NCBI RefSeq assembly: GCF_017573545.1
Contig: NZ_JAGEOK010000020.1
Span: 1 to 64,000 of the forward strand
Source: Actinomadura nitritigenes
GTDB taxonomy: Bacteria; Actinomycetota; Actinomycetes; Streptosporangiales; Streptosporangiaceae
Direction of reading: 5' to 3'
DNA: 64,000 bases
Under the pieces are notes generated by a model. That model was not told where the DNA came from, ran no database searches, and worked only from the letters and a program-made list of their open reading frames with translations. A program made the translations under genes and the position numbers. Below are positions 27,018-35,257 of this stretch, piece by piece (position 1 is the first letter of the stretch; each line of letters opens with the position of its first letter).

Positions 27018-27037
27018 AGCGCCCCCGAAGGGGCGCT
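27018..27037. terminator. Short bidirectional terminator
   Basis: An 8-bp stem AGCGCCCC / GGGGCGCT with a CGAA tetraloop, between the RDD stop (27003) and the DUF4191 stop (27053). Confidence 0.65.
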
Positions 27038-27052
27038 CATCCGGCGGCGCGA

Positions 27053-27748
27053 TCACCGCATCTTGGGCTTGGGGCCCTTCGGCATCTTCGCGCCCTTCGG
27101 CATCGGGCCCTTCGGCATCTGCATGGACCGGGGCAGCGCCTGGAGCCGGTCGTTCAGCTCCCCGACCTGCGCCTTGGTGAGGTTGCGGGGCAGCTTCATC
27201 AGGTGCCGCTGCAGCTTGCCGACGGCGATCTGGTCCTCGTCGTCGCCGACCTGCACGTCGTAGATCGGCACCTGCTGCGCGGCGCGGGAGATCCGCCTCT
27301 TCTCCGCGCCCAGCAGCTGCCCGACCCGGTTGCGCGGGCCCTCGGAGACGAGGATGACGCCGGGACGGCCCACGACGCGGTGCACCATGTCGAGGTTGCG
27401 GTTGCCGCTGACCGCCTCGGTGACCGTCCAGTCACCGCGCATGTTCTTCAGCACCGCGGCGGCCGCGCCGGGCTGCCCGGCGATGACCTTGTACTGCGCG
27501 CGCTGCGCCAGCTGACCGAAAACGATCAAGCCGACGGCCGCGCCGGCGAGGACGCCCAGCGGGACGAAGAACCACAGCCGGCCGATCACCAGCCCGATCA
27601 GGATGACGACGATCAGGGTGCCGATCGCCGACGCGGCGACGATCGGAAGGGCCTTCGGGTCGGCCTGGCGGAGCACCTGGGCGACCATGCGGATCTGCTT
27701 GAGGCGGCCCGGACGCTCCTGGCTCCCGTCCGCGGGCGTTTTCGACAT
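27053..27748 (-). CDS. DUF4191 domain-containing membrane protein
   Basis: A 231-residue actinobacterial protein. After a basic N-terminus (RLKQIRMVAQVLRQADPKALP), two adjacent helices (about 35-80: IVVILIGLVIGRLWFFVPLG) form a hairpin, and a long cytosolic part follows with VIAGQPGAAAAVLKNMRGDW and a nuclease-like core VVGRPGVILVSEGP. The C-terminus is a run of MPKG/PKG repeats (MPKGPMPKGAKMPKGPKPKM), a basic tail. ATG 27748 gives the normal N-terminus; the frame opens upstream to 27787. Next to lipA, as is common in actinobacteria. Function unknown. Confidence 0.88.
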   Translation of the reverse strand: MSKTPADGSQERPGRLKQIRMVAQVLRQADPKALPIVAASAIGTLIVVILIGLVIGRLWFFVPLGVLAGAAVGLIVFGQLAQRAQYKVIAGQPGAAAAVLKNMRGDWTVTEAVSGNRNLDMVHRVVGRPGVILVSEGPRNRVGQLLGAEKRRISRAAQQVPIYDVQVGDDEDQIAVGKLQRHLMKLPRNLTKAQVGELNDRLQALPRSMQMPKGPMPKGAKMPKGPKPKMR

Positions 27749-27809
27749 GAACCCAAGGATAGTCGGCCGGGGACCCCGGCCCGACACCGTCCTCGCACGG
27801 TACGCCGGA

Positions 27810-28739
27810 TCAGCCCTGCCGCGCCTCGATCGCCTGCTTGTAGAGGCGCCCGGCGCGGTAGCTGGAGCGGACGAGCGGCCCGGACATGACGCCCGCGAAG
27901 CCGATCTCCTCGGCCTCGGCGTTCAGCTCGACGAACTCCTCGGGCTTCACCCACCGCTCCACCGGGTGGTGGCGGGGGCTCGGCCGCAGGTACTGGGTGA
28001 TGGTGATCAGCTCGCAGCCCGCCTCGTGCAGGTCGCGCAGCGCCGCGGAGACCTCCTCGCGGGTCTCGCCCATGCCGAGGATCAGGTTCGACTTGGTGAC
28101 CAGGCCGTCCTCGCGCGCCCTGGTGATCACCTCGAGGGACCGCTCGTAGCGGAACCCGGGCCGGATCCGCTTGAAGATCCGCGGGACGGTCTCGACGTTG
28201 TGCGCCAGGACCTCGGGACGGGACGAGAAGACCTCGGCGAGCTGCTCGGGGACGGCGTTGAAGTCCGGGATCAGCAGCTCGACGCCGCAGCCGGGCACGG
28301 CCGCGTGGATCTTCCGGACCGTCTCGGCGTACAGCCAGGCGCCGCCGTCCTCCAGGTCGTCGCGGGCGACGCCGGTGACGGTGGCGTACTTCAGGCCCAT
28401 CGTGGCGACGGACTCGGCGACGCGGCGGGGCTCGTCCCGGTCGAACGCGGCGGGCTTGCCGGTGTCGATCTGGCAGAAGTCGCAGCGCCGGGTGCACTGG
28501 TCGCCGCCGATGAGGAAGGTGGCCTCGCGGTCCTCCCAGCATTCGAAGATGTTGGGGCAGCCCGCCTCCTGGCACACCGTGTGCAGGCCCTCGGACTTCA
28601 CCAGGCCGATGAGCTCCTTGTACTGCGGGCCCATCTTCAGCCGCGTCTTGATCCACTCGGGCTTGCGCTCGATCGGGGTCTGGCTGTTGCGGGCCTCTAT
28701 GCGCAGGAGCTTGCGCCCCTCAGGTGTCACCGTCGTCAC
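27810..28739 (-). CDS. lipA: Lipoyl synthase
   Basis: A ~309-residue radical-SAM enzyme that inserts two sulfurs into octanoyl chains on lipoyl domains. The N-terminal auxiliary cluster motif is C56-x4-C61-x5-C67 (CQEAGCPNIFEC). The radical-SAM motif is C82-x3-C86-x2-C89 (CTRRCDFC). RSSYRAGRLY near the end carries the serine that ligates the auxiliary cluster. The start is GTG 28739 or 28730, both without ATG; 28739 aligns with the Streptomyces LipA N-terminus as I recall it. lipB, the partner that loads octanoate, is 760 bp away on the same strand. Confidence 0.95.
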   Translation of the reverse strand: MTTVTPEGRKLLRIEARNSQTPIERKPEWIKTRLKMGPQYKELIGLVKSEGLHTVCQEAGCPNIFECWEDREATFLIGGDQCTRRCDFCQIDTGKPAAFDRDEPRRVAESVATMGLKYATVTGVARDDLEDGGAWLYAETVRKIHAAVPGCGVELLIPDFNAVPEQLAEVFSSRPEVLAHNVETVPRIFKRIRPGFRYERSLEVITRAREDGLVTKSNLILGMGETREEVSAALRDLHEAGCELITITQYLRPSPRHHPVERWVKPEEFVELNAEAEEIGFAGVMSGPLVRSSYRAGRLYKQAIEARQG

Positions 28740-28978
28740 CTGTTCAGGGTACGTCGCGATCAGCGGACCGGCACATCGCGCGCCTCGGGACGGGGGCTCC
28801 GGGGGAAGCCGCCACCACCGGCCCGGCACAGTTAACGCGGCAGTATCGGACGTATCTCGAACGTATGACGTTACCCCGCTCACACCGTCGATTCGCGTGT
28901 TTCGCTCCATGACCACCGGCGGTTCTCTCTAGGGTGACTCCCTGTCGTCACGCAACAGCGTTCGCATGGAGGACCGCA

Positions 28979-29488
28979 GTGGGTCTGGCAATGTCGTACC
29001 TCAGGGTGCCGCCGGTGCTGGAGGGTGAGCCGGATCCCACCCGGATCGCCCGGCGCGTGTTCGGCGAACGGGACTGGCGGCGCCGCGTGCCGTTCGCGCC
29101 GCTGGACATCGGCGGGACGTGGCAGGCGCTGCACTACCTCGTGACCGGCGACCCGTGGGAGGGGCGCCAGCCGGAGGCGGACGTCGTGTGCGGCGGCCGG
29201 CTGCTCACCGAGGACGGCGCCGACGAGCTGGGGATGGACGTGATCTACCTGGCGCCCGACCGGGTGAAGCCGGCCGCCGACCACCTGGCCGCGACGCCGT
29301 TCGGCGGCGTCGCGGGCCGCTTCGAGCCGGCGGTGATGGTGCAGGCCGGCGTGCAGGACGCGGGCCGGATGGACGCCGCGGCCCGCGACCGCGTCCTGAA
29401 GCCCGCCTACGAGGCGCTGGTCGCGTTCTACCGGGCCGCGGCGGACGAGGGCCACGCCGTCTACAAGGTGATGTTCCCGAACGGCTGA
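28979..29488 (+). CDS. YfbM family (DUF1877) protein
   Basis: A 169-residue cytosolic protein of the YfbM/DUF1877 family: MGLAMSYLRV start, FAPLDIGGTWQALHYLVTG (the family-typical DIxxxWxxLHyLltG), GGRLLTEDGADELG, then VYKVMFPNG at the end. The GTG at 28979 has GGAGGA at 5-nt spacing, better than the internal ATG 28991. It sits alone on the plus strand between lipA and lipB. Function of the family is unknown. Confidence 0.85.
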   Translation: MGLAMSYLRVPPVLEGEPDPTRIARRVFGERDWRRRVPFAPLDIGGTWQALHYLVTGDPWEGRQPEADVVCGGRLLTEDGADELGMDVIYLAPDRVKPAADHLAATPFGGVAGRFEPAVMVQAGVQDAGRMDAAARDRVLKPAYEALVAFYRAAADEGHAVYKVMFPNG

Positions 29489-29497
29489 CCGAACGGA

Positions 29498-30235
29498 TCA
29501 GGCGTCGAGCTGCGCCCTCGTCCGGTGGAAGGTCTCCCGCGCGCCGAGCGCCTCCGCGAGGTGGCGCTCCACCAGCGGGGTCACCTCGGCGACCGGGACG
29601 TCCCGGCCGACCTCGAGGCTGAGGTTGGTGGACCCGGCGTCCCGGATGCCGCACGGCACGATCCGGTCGAACCAGCCCATGTCGTTGTCGCAGTTCAGCA
29701 TGAACCCGTGCATCGCCACGCCGCGCGCCACCCGGATCCCGATCGAGCCGATCTTGCGGTCGGGGGAGCCGGGCACCCACAGCCCGCTGCGGCCCTCGAC
29801 CGTGGTGGTCTCCAGGCCGAACTCGGCGCAGACCGCCATCATCATCCGCTCCAGCAGCCGCACGTAGGAGACGACGTCGGCCGGATCGGGCAGCCGGACG
29901 ATCGGGTAGCCGGTGAGCTGCCCCGGGCCGTGCCAGGTGATCTTGCCGCCGCGGTCGACGTCCACGACCGGGGCGCCGGCGTCGCCGAACGGCCGGTCGA
30001 GCGCCTCGGTCCGCTTGCCCGCCGTGTACACCGGCCGGTGCTCCATCAGCAGGACGGTGTCGGGGATCAGGTCGTCCACGCGCCGGGCGTGCGTGCGCTT
30101 CTGCAGCTCCCAGCCGTCCAGGTAGGGGACGGCCGCGGTGCCGAAGCCCGCGTGGACGATCACCAGCCGGCCGGTCGCCGGCGCTTCTCCGGGGGGCGTC
30201 TCGGGTGCGGCCCCCCGCACGTCCAGATCACTCAC
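29498..30235 (-). CDS. lipB: Octanoyl-[ACP]:protein N-octanoyltransferase
   Basis: A 245-residue acyltransferase that moves octanoate from ACP to lipoyl domains. The substrate loop RGGKITWHGPGQLTGYPI (96-113), K161 in DRKIGSIGIRV and the nucleophile C195 in DRIVPCGIRD are all present, matching the LipB Cys-Lys dyad. It begins at GTG 30235. LipA then adds sulfur. The substrate E2 (SucB) is encoded 2 kb away on the same strand. Confidence 0.95.
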   Translation of the reverse strand: MSDLDVRGAAPETPPGEAPATGRLVIVHAGFGTAAVPYLDGWELQKRTHARRVDDLIPDTVLLMEHRPVYTAGKRTEALDRPFGDAGAPVVDVDRGGKITWHGPGQLTGYPIVRLPDPADVVSYVRLLERMMMAVCAEFGLETTTVEGRSGLWVPGSPDRKIGSIGIRVARGVAMHGFMLNCDNDMGWFDRIVPCGIRDAGSTNLSLEVGRDVPVAEVTPLVERHLAEALGARETFHRTRAQLDA

Positions 30236-30269
30236 GCCCGCCAGCCTATGCCGCCCACCGACCGCTTCC

Positions 30270-31007
30270 TCAGAGGGACGCCAGCCGGCGGGGCTCCAGC
30301 CGGGTCTCCTTCGCGGTGCCGGGGCCGTCCGGCTCGACCCGGTAGGCGCCCGCGTCCTGCCGGTACGACACGGCCTGGACGAACTCGGTGCCGACGTAGT
30401 GCAGGCCGACCGACTCGTCCGCCGCGTACCCGCCGGGCAGCGTGCCCTCGCCGACGAGCTGCTGCAGCAGCGGGCGGCGCTGCGGGTCGCTGTCGTAGTG
30501 CACCCCGCACGAGTACGGCAGGAAGCCCAGCCCGTCGGTGAGCGGCCGCAGCTGCGGGCCGAAGGAGTCGGTGTTGCCGCCGACGTGCCAGCACAGCGCG
30601 CCCGCGCTCTGCCCGGACAGCACCACGCCCTCCTGCCACGCCTCCCGCATGATCTCGTCCAGGCCGTGCAGCCGCCACAGCGCCAGCAGGTTCGCGACGC
30701 TGCCGCCGGACACGTAGATCAGGTCCTGGGTGAGCAGGTGCGCGCGCATGTCGGCGACGCTCGGCATCGGGAACAGCGACAGGTGGCTGACCTCGGCGTC
30801 CAGCTGGGAGAACCCGGCGTAGAAGCGCGCGACGTACTCGGCGCCGTCGCCCACCGCCGTCGTCAGGAAGCACATCCGGGGGCGGTCCTGCCCGGTCAGG
30901 TCGAGCGCGTAGCGCATCAGCGGGCTCGGTGCGATGCCCTCCCGGCCGTCCGGGACGAACGTGCCCCCGCCGATGGCGAGGATGTGCGGCTGTCCGTCGG
31001 TGCTCAT
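30270..31007 (-). CDS. Peptidase E-like S51 family peptidase
   Basis: A 245-residue class-I glutaminase-fold peptidase. The nucleophile elbow LSGQSAGALCWH places the catalytic serine at S134. IYVSGGSVANLLALWRLHG forms the oxyanion side. Family S51 includes dipeptidase E (Asp-X) and cyanophycinase. Length suits the peptidase E branch. ATG 31007 follows GGAGGG. Neighbours on the same strand are lipB downstream and an SDR gene upstream; no functional link is evident. Confidence 0.9.
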   Translation of the reverse strand: MSTDGQPHILAIGGGTFVPDGREGIAPSPLMRYALDLTGQDRPRMCFLTTAVGDGAEYVARFYAGFSQLDAEVSHLSLFPMPSVADMRAHLLTQDLIYVSGGSVANLLALWRLHGLDEIMREAWQEGVVLSGQSAGALCWHVGGNTDSFGPQLRPLTDGLGFLPYSCGVHYDSDPQRRPLLQQLVGEGTLPGGYAADESVGLHYVGTEFVQAVSYRQDAGAYRVEPDGPGTAKETRLEPRRLASL

Positions 31008-31115
31008 TCGCCCTCCATGTCGGCAAGCTCTCTCAAAGTCACCGTATGGCCACCGAGCGGGAGCGTCCGTGACTTTAGCGAATCTTGGCCTCGGCGCGTC
31101 GGCGACGGCCCCCGG

Positions 31116-32003
31116 TCACAGGACGGCGGCCAGGGCGGAGTCCACGTCGGGGTGCCGGAACCGGAAGCCGGCGTGCTCCAGCCGCCGCGGCAGCACCCGC
31201 TGGCTGGCCAGCGGGACCTCGTCGGCGAAGTCGCGCAGCGCGGCCCGCAGCACCGCCTTCGGGACGGGCAGCCGCGCCGGGCGGTGCAGCGCCCGCGCCA
31301 CCGCCTCGGTGTACGCGGCGTTGGTCACCGGGGCCGGGGCGGTCAGGTTCACCGGCCCCGACACCTCGTGCTCGATCAGGAACCGCAGGGCCGCGACCTC
31401 GTCGGGGAGCGAGATCCAGCTCGTCCACTGCGTCCCGTCGCCGAGCCGGCCGCCGAGCCCGAGCCGGAACAGCGGCAGCGTCCGCCCGAGGGCCCCGCCG
31501 CCGCGCGCCAGCACCACGCCGGTGCGCGGGTGGACGACCCGGACGCCCGCCTCGCGGGCCGGTGCGGCGGCCGCCTCCCAGTCCCGCACGAGCGCGGCCA
31601 TGAACCCGGTGCCCACCGGGGACTTCTCGTCGGCCTCCCGGTCGCCGGTGTCGCCGTAGAACCCGATCGCGGACCCGCACACGAGCACCGGCGGGCGGCG
31701 GTCCGCCGCGGCGATCGCCTCCGCGAGCGTCCGGGTGCCGTCGAGCCGGCTGTCCCTGATCCGGCGCTTGTACGCCCTGGTCCACGGCCGGTCGCCGACG
31801 CCCGCGCCCGCCAGGTGCACGACGGCGTCCGCGCTCTCCAGCGCCGCGGCCTCGACGCACCCGTCCGCGGGGGACCAGCGCGCCTCGTCCGGTGCCGACG
31901 GCTCGCGGCGCACCAGCCGCACGACGTCGTGCCCGTCCTCCCGCAGCGCCCGCACCAGCGCCGATCCGATCAGGCCCGACGAGCCCGTCACGGTCACCCT
32001 CAT
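31116..32003 (-). CDS. TIGR01777 family SDR-type oxidoreductase (YfcH-like)
   Basis: A 295-residue extended SDR. The N-terminal TGSSGLIGSALVRAL is the NAD(P)-binding glycine loop. VVHLAGAGVGDRPWTRAYKR and ICGSAIGFYGDTGD-like sequence (VLVCGSAIGFYGDTGD) are hallmarks of the YfcH/TIGR01777 family, sometimes called SulA-like. The C-terminal ~45 residues match DUF1731 (PVPKAVLRAALRDFADEV...SQRVLPRRLEHAGFRFRHPD). Its biochemical role is unknown. It is directly downstream of sucB in many actinobacteria. Confidence 0.9.
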   Translation of the reverse strand: MRVTVTGSSGLIGSALVRALREDGHDVVRLVRREPSAPDEARWSPADGCVEAAALESADAVVHLAGAGVGDRPWTRAYKRRIRDSRLDGTRTLAEAIAAADRRPPVLVCGSAIGFYGDTGDREADEKSPVGTGFMAALVRDWEAAAAPAREAGVRVVHPRTGVVLARGGGALGRTLPLFRLGLGGRLGDGTQWTSWISLPDEVAALRFLIEHEVSGPVNLTAPAPVTNAAYTEAVARALHRPARLPVPKAVLRAALRDFADEVPLASQRVLPRRLEHAGFRFRHPDVDSALAAVL

Positions 32004-32102
32004 GTCCCCAGCCTACGGGGACGGTGCCGGCGAACGTTGAGATTCTCATCCCGGTCCCGTGTTTCCGCCGGGCCGGGGACCGGGTTTCCCCGGGAACGCG
32101 CG

Positions 32103-32134
32103 GGACCCCGCCGCCCGGGCGGGCGGCGGGGTCC
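32103..32134. terminator. Terminator 3' of sucB
   Basis: A 14-bp perfect stem (GGACCCCGCCGCCC arm) with a GGGC tetraloop lies 34 bp past the sucB stop on the minus strand. It separates the lpdA-sucB unit from the genes that follow. Confidence 0.7.
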
Positions 32135-32167
32135 GGTGCGGCGTGCGGTGCAGCGGCCGCGGGCGGG

Positions 32168-33673
32168 TCAGAGGCCGAGGTCGGCCTCGAAGTTGCCCTC
32201 CTCCAGGCGGTGCTTGATGGTGCCGAGGAAGCGGGCGGCGTCCGCGCCGTCGATCAGCCGGTGGTCGTAGGTCAGCGCGAGGTAGACCATCGACCGCACC
32301 GCGATGACCTCGCCCAGCTCCGGGTCGTCGATGACGGCGGGGCGCTTGACGACGGCGCCGGTGCCGAGCATGCCGACCTGCGGCTGGTTGAGGATCGGGG
32401 TGTCGAACAGCGCGCCGCGGCTGCCGGTGTTGGTGAGGGTGAACGTGCCGCCGGACAGCTCGTCCGGGCTCACCTTGTTGGTGCGGGTCCGCTCGGCGAG
32501 GTCGGCGATCCGCTGCGCCAGGCCGCCCAGGTTCAGCTGCCCCGCGTTGTGCACGACCGGGACCATCAGGCCCCGCTCGGGCACGTCCACCGCGATGCCG
32601 AGGTTCTCCACGTCGTGGTAGGTGACCTCGTTGGTCTCGCTGTCGATGACCGCGTTGACCTTCGGGTGCGCCTTCAGCGCCTCGATCGTGGCGAGCGCGA
32701 AGAACGGCAGGAAGGACAGCTTGACGCCCTCGCGGGCCTCGAAGTCGGCCTTGGCCTGCCCGCGCAGCCGCGCGATCTTGGTGATGTCCACCTCGACCAC
32801 AGTGGTCAGCTGCGCCGACACCTGCAGCGACTCCACCATGCGGCGGGCGATCGTCTGCCGGATGCGGGACATCTTCTCGGTGCGGCCGCGCAGCGCGAGC
32901 TGCTCGGCCGGGGCGCCCTCGGGCGCGGGGGCCGCGTGCCGGCCGGCCGGGCGGGCCGGGGCGGCGGCGGGCGCGGCGGCCGGGGCCTGCTGCGCCTGCT
33001 GCCGGGCGGCCTCCGCGGCCTGCTGCGCGGCGCGCGCGGCCTCCAGGACGTCCTGCTTGCGGATGCGGCCGCCGACGCCGGTGCCCTTCACCGCGGACAG
33101 GTCCACGTCGTGCTCGGCGGCGAGCTTGCGCACCAGCGGCGTCACGTACGGGCCCTCGCCGGCGGGAGCGGCTTCCTGCGCCGGCTGGGGGGCCTGCTGC
33201 GGGGCCTGCTGCGACGACGGGGCCGGAGCGGGGGCGGCGGGCTGCTGCGGCGCGGGCGCCGGTGCGGGCGGCGCGGCGGGCTGCTGCTGCGCGGGCGGCG
33301 GCCACGCGGCGGGCGGCGGCGCCTGCTGCTGCGGAGCCTCCTGCTGCGGCTCCGGCTGCGCCGGCGCCTGCTGCTCCTGCGCGGGGGCCTCCTGCGCGGC
33401 GGGCGCCTGGGCGGGGGCGCCGGACGGGGCGTCGCCCTCGTCCCCGATGACGGCCAGTTCGGCGCCGACCTCGACGGTCTCGTCCTCGGCGACGGTGATG
33501 CTGGTCAGGATGCCCGAGGCGGGCGAGGGGATCTCGGTGTCGACCTTGTCGGTCGACACTTCGAGAAGCGGCTCGTCGGTCTCGACGCGCTCACCCTCCT
33601 TCTTCAGCCAGCGGGTGACGGTGCCCTCGGTGACGCTCTCGCCGAGCTGGGGCATAGTGACGGAGACCGGCAT
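32168..33673 (-). CDS. sucB: 2-oxoacid dehydrogenase E2, dihydrolipoamide succinyltransferase
   Basis: A 501-residue E2 with one lipoyl domain (residues 1-80; lipoyl Lys43 in EVSTDKVDTE), a ~110-residue Pro/Ala/Gln-rich linker, a peripheral-subunit-binding domain (about 190-225, YVTPLVRKLAAEHDVDLSAV) and the catalytic core ending with the active-site YDHRLIDGADA. It transfers the succinyl (or acyl) group to CoA. ATG 33673 gives the standard MPxSVTMPQLGESV start. It follows lpdA by 41 bp on the same strand, so E2 and E3 are co-transcribed; no E1 gene lies nearby. Actinobacterial E2 of this type can serve both 2-oxoglutarate and pyruvate complexes. Confidence 0.94.
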   Translation of the reverse strand: MPVSVTMPQLGESVTEGTVTRWLKKEGERVETDEPLLEVSTDKVDTEIPSPASGILTSITVAEDETVEVGAELAVIGDEGDAPSGAPAQAPAAQEAPAQEQQAPAQPEPQQEAPQQQAPPPAAWPPPAQQQPAAPPAPAPAPQQPAAPAPAPSSQQAPQQAPQPAQEAAPAGEGPYVTPLVRKLAAEHDVDLSAVKGTGVGGRIRKQDVLEAARAAQQAAEAARQQAQQAPAAAPAAAPARPAGRHAAPAPEGAPAEQLALRGRTEKMSRIRQTIARRMVESLQVSAQLTTVVEVDITKIARLRGQAKADFEAREGVKLSFLPFFALATIEALKAHPKVNAVIDSETNEVTYHDVENLGIAVDVPERGLMVPVVHNAGQLNLGGLAQRIADLAERTRTNKVSPDELSGGTFTLTNTGSRGALFDTPILNQPQVGMLGTGAVVKRPAVIDDPELGEVIAVRSMVYLALTYDHRLIDGADAARFLGTIKHRLEEGNFEADLGL

Positions 33674-33714
33674 GGCTCTCAGCGACTCCTTAGAGAAATA
33701 CTGTGCGCGGTTGT

Positions 33715-35109
33715 TCAGCCGTGCACGTGCAACGGCTTGCCGGCGAGCGCGAGATGCGCCTCGCCGATCGCCTCGGACTGGGTCGGGTGGGGGTGGATCA
33801 GCTGGGCGACCTCGCTCGGGAGGGCCTCCCAGTTGTAGATGAGCTGGCCCTCGGCGATCAGCTCGCCGACGCGCGCGCCGACCATGTGCAGGCCGAGGAC
33901 CGGCCCGTCCACGGCCGCGATCACCTTGACCTCGCCCTGCGTGCCCAGGATCTTGCTCTTGGGGTTGCCGGCCAGGTCGTAGGTGACCTCGTTGATCTCG
34001 TACCCGCGCTCGCGGGCCACCGCGGAGGTGATGCCCACCGAGGCGACCTCGGGATCGGAGTAGGTGATGCGCGGCACGCCGTCGTAGTCGATCGGCGCGG
34101 GGGCGAGCCCGCCGAGCCGCTCGGCGACGAGGATGCCCTCGGCGAAGCCGACGTGGGCCAGCTGCGGCGTGGCGACCAGGTCGCCGACGGCCGAGATGGT
34201 GGGGACGCTGGTGCGGCAGTACTCGTCGACCTTGACGTAGCCGCGCTCCAGCTCGACGCCGACCTCCGCGAGGCCGATGCCGTCGGAGACCGGCCCGCGG
34301 CCCACCGCCACGAGCAGCAGCTCCGCGTCGACGACCTTGCCGCCCTCCAGCGTGACGGAGATGCCGCCCTGGGTGATCTTGGCGCTCTCGTACCGGGTGC
34401 CGACCTCGAACTTGATGCCGCGCTTGCGGAACGCCCGCTCGAGCCGCTTGGAGCTGGACTCCTCCTCCAGCGGCAGCAGGTGGGGGAGGGCCTCGACGAT
34501 GGTGACGTCGGCGCCGAACGAGCGCCACACGCTGGCGAACTCCACGCCGATGACGCCGCCGCCGAGGATGACCACCGAGCCGGGCACGTGCTGGAGCCGC
34601 AGCGCGTGGTCGCTGGAGATGACGCGCTCGCCGTCGATCTCCAGGCCGGGCAGCGACTTCGGCGCCGACCCGGTGCCGAGCACGATGTGCTGGCCCTCCA
34701 GCGCGCGGGTCTCGCCGGAGGGCGTGCGGACCTCGACGGTCGTCGGGCCGGTCAGCCGGCCCTCGCCGTGCACGACCTCGATGCCGCGCGACTTGATCAG
34801 CCCGGTGAGGCCCTTGACCGTCGTGGAGACGACCTTGTCCTTGTAGGCGTTCACGCCGGCGACGTCGATGCCCTCGAACACCGCGTTGACGCCGAACTTC
34901 GCCGCCTCGCGGGTCTGGTCCGCCACCTCGGCCGCGTGCAGCAGCGCCTTGGTGGGGATGCAGCCCCGGTTGAGGCACGTCCCGCCGAGCGACTCGTCCC
35001 GCTCGACGAGCGCGACCGACCTGCCGAGTTCGGCGGCGCGCAGCGCGCACGCGTAGCCACCGCTGCCGGCACCCAGGACCACGATGTCGTAGGGGCCGTT
35101 ATTCGCCAC
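33715..35109 (-). CDS. lpdA: Dihydrolipoyl dehydrogenase (E3)
   Basis: A 464-residue FAD disulfide reductase. VVLGAGSGGYACALRA is the FAD-binding glycine loop. The redox-active pair is C45 and C50 in GGTCLNRGCIPTK. A second glycine motif for NAD (GGGVIGVEFA) sits mid-protein, and HPHPTQSEAIGEAH near the C-terminus contains the His-Glu catalytic pair. It re-oxidises dihydrolipoamide on SucB. Start GTG 35109 follows AAGGGAG; the frame opens further upstream without a signal. It is first in the lpdA-sucB unit. Confidence 0.96.
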   Translation of the reverse strand: MANNGPYDIVVLGAGSGGYACALRAAELGRSVALVERDESLGGTCLNRGCIPTKALLHAAEVADQTREAAKFGVNAVFEGIDVAGVNAYKDKVVSTTVKGLTGLIKSRGIEVVHGEGRLTGPTTVEVRTPSGETRALEGQHIVLGTGSAPKSLPGLEIDGERVISSDHALRLQHVPGSVVILGGGVIGVEFASVWRSFGADVTIVEALPHLLPLEEESSSKRLERAFRKRGIKFEVGTRYESAKITQGGISVTLEGGKVVDAELLLVAVGRGPVSDGIGLAEVGVELERGYVKVDEYCRTSVPTISAVGDLVATPQLAHVGFAEGILVAERLGGLAPAPIDYDGVPRITYSDPEVASVGITSAVARERGYEINEVTYDLAGNPKSKILGTQGEVKVIAAVDGPVLGLHMVGARVGELIAEGQLIYNWEALPSEVAQLIHPHPTQSEAIGEAHLALAGKPLHVHG

Positions 35110-35257
35110 TGGACGCTCCCTTTCCCGGAGACGGCGCCGCGCGGGCCGCGGCGCCCTCGGGCGGGACGGCCTGGCAACGGCCCCCACCGCCACGAGAAAT
35201 CTATTGTGTCCTGCTCCGGGCGCCGCCGGGCGGCCCCCGGGGAATCCCCTCCGGCCG

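Noticed and set aside
33170..33430. Repeat-rich stretch in sucB as a CRISPR or mobile repeat
   Set aside because: It is in frame and encodes the Pro/Ala/Gln linker of E2; units are irregular.
35110..35193. Longer N-terminus for LpdA
   Set aside because: The extension is Arg/Pro-rich, without homology; GTG 35109 has AAGGGAG ahead.
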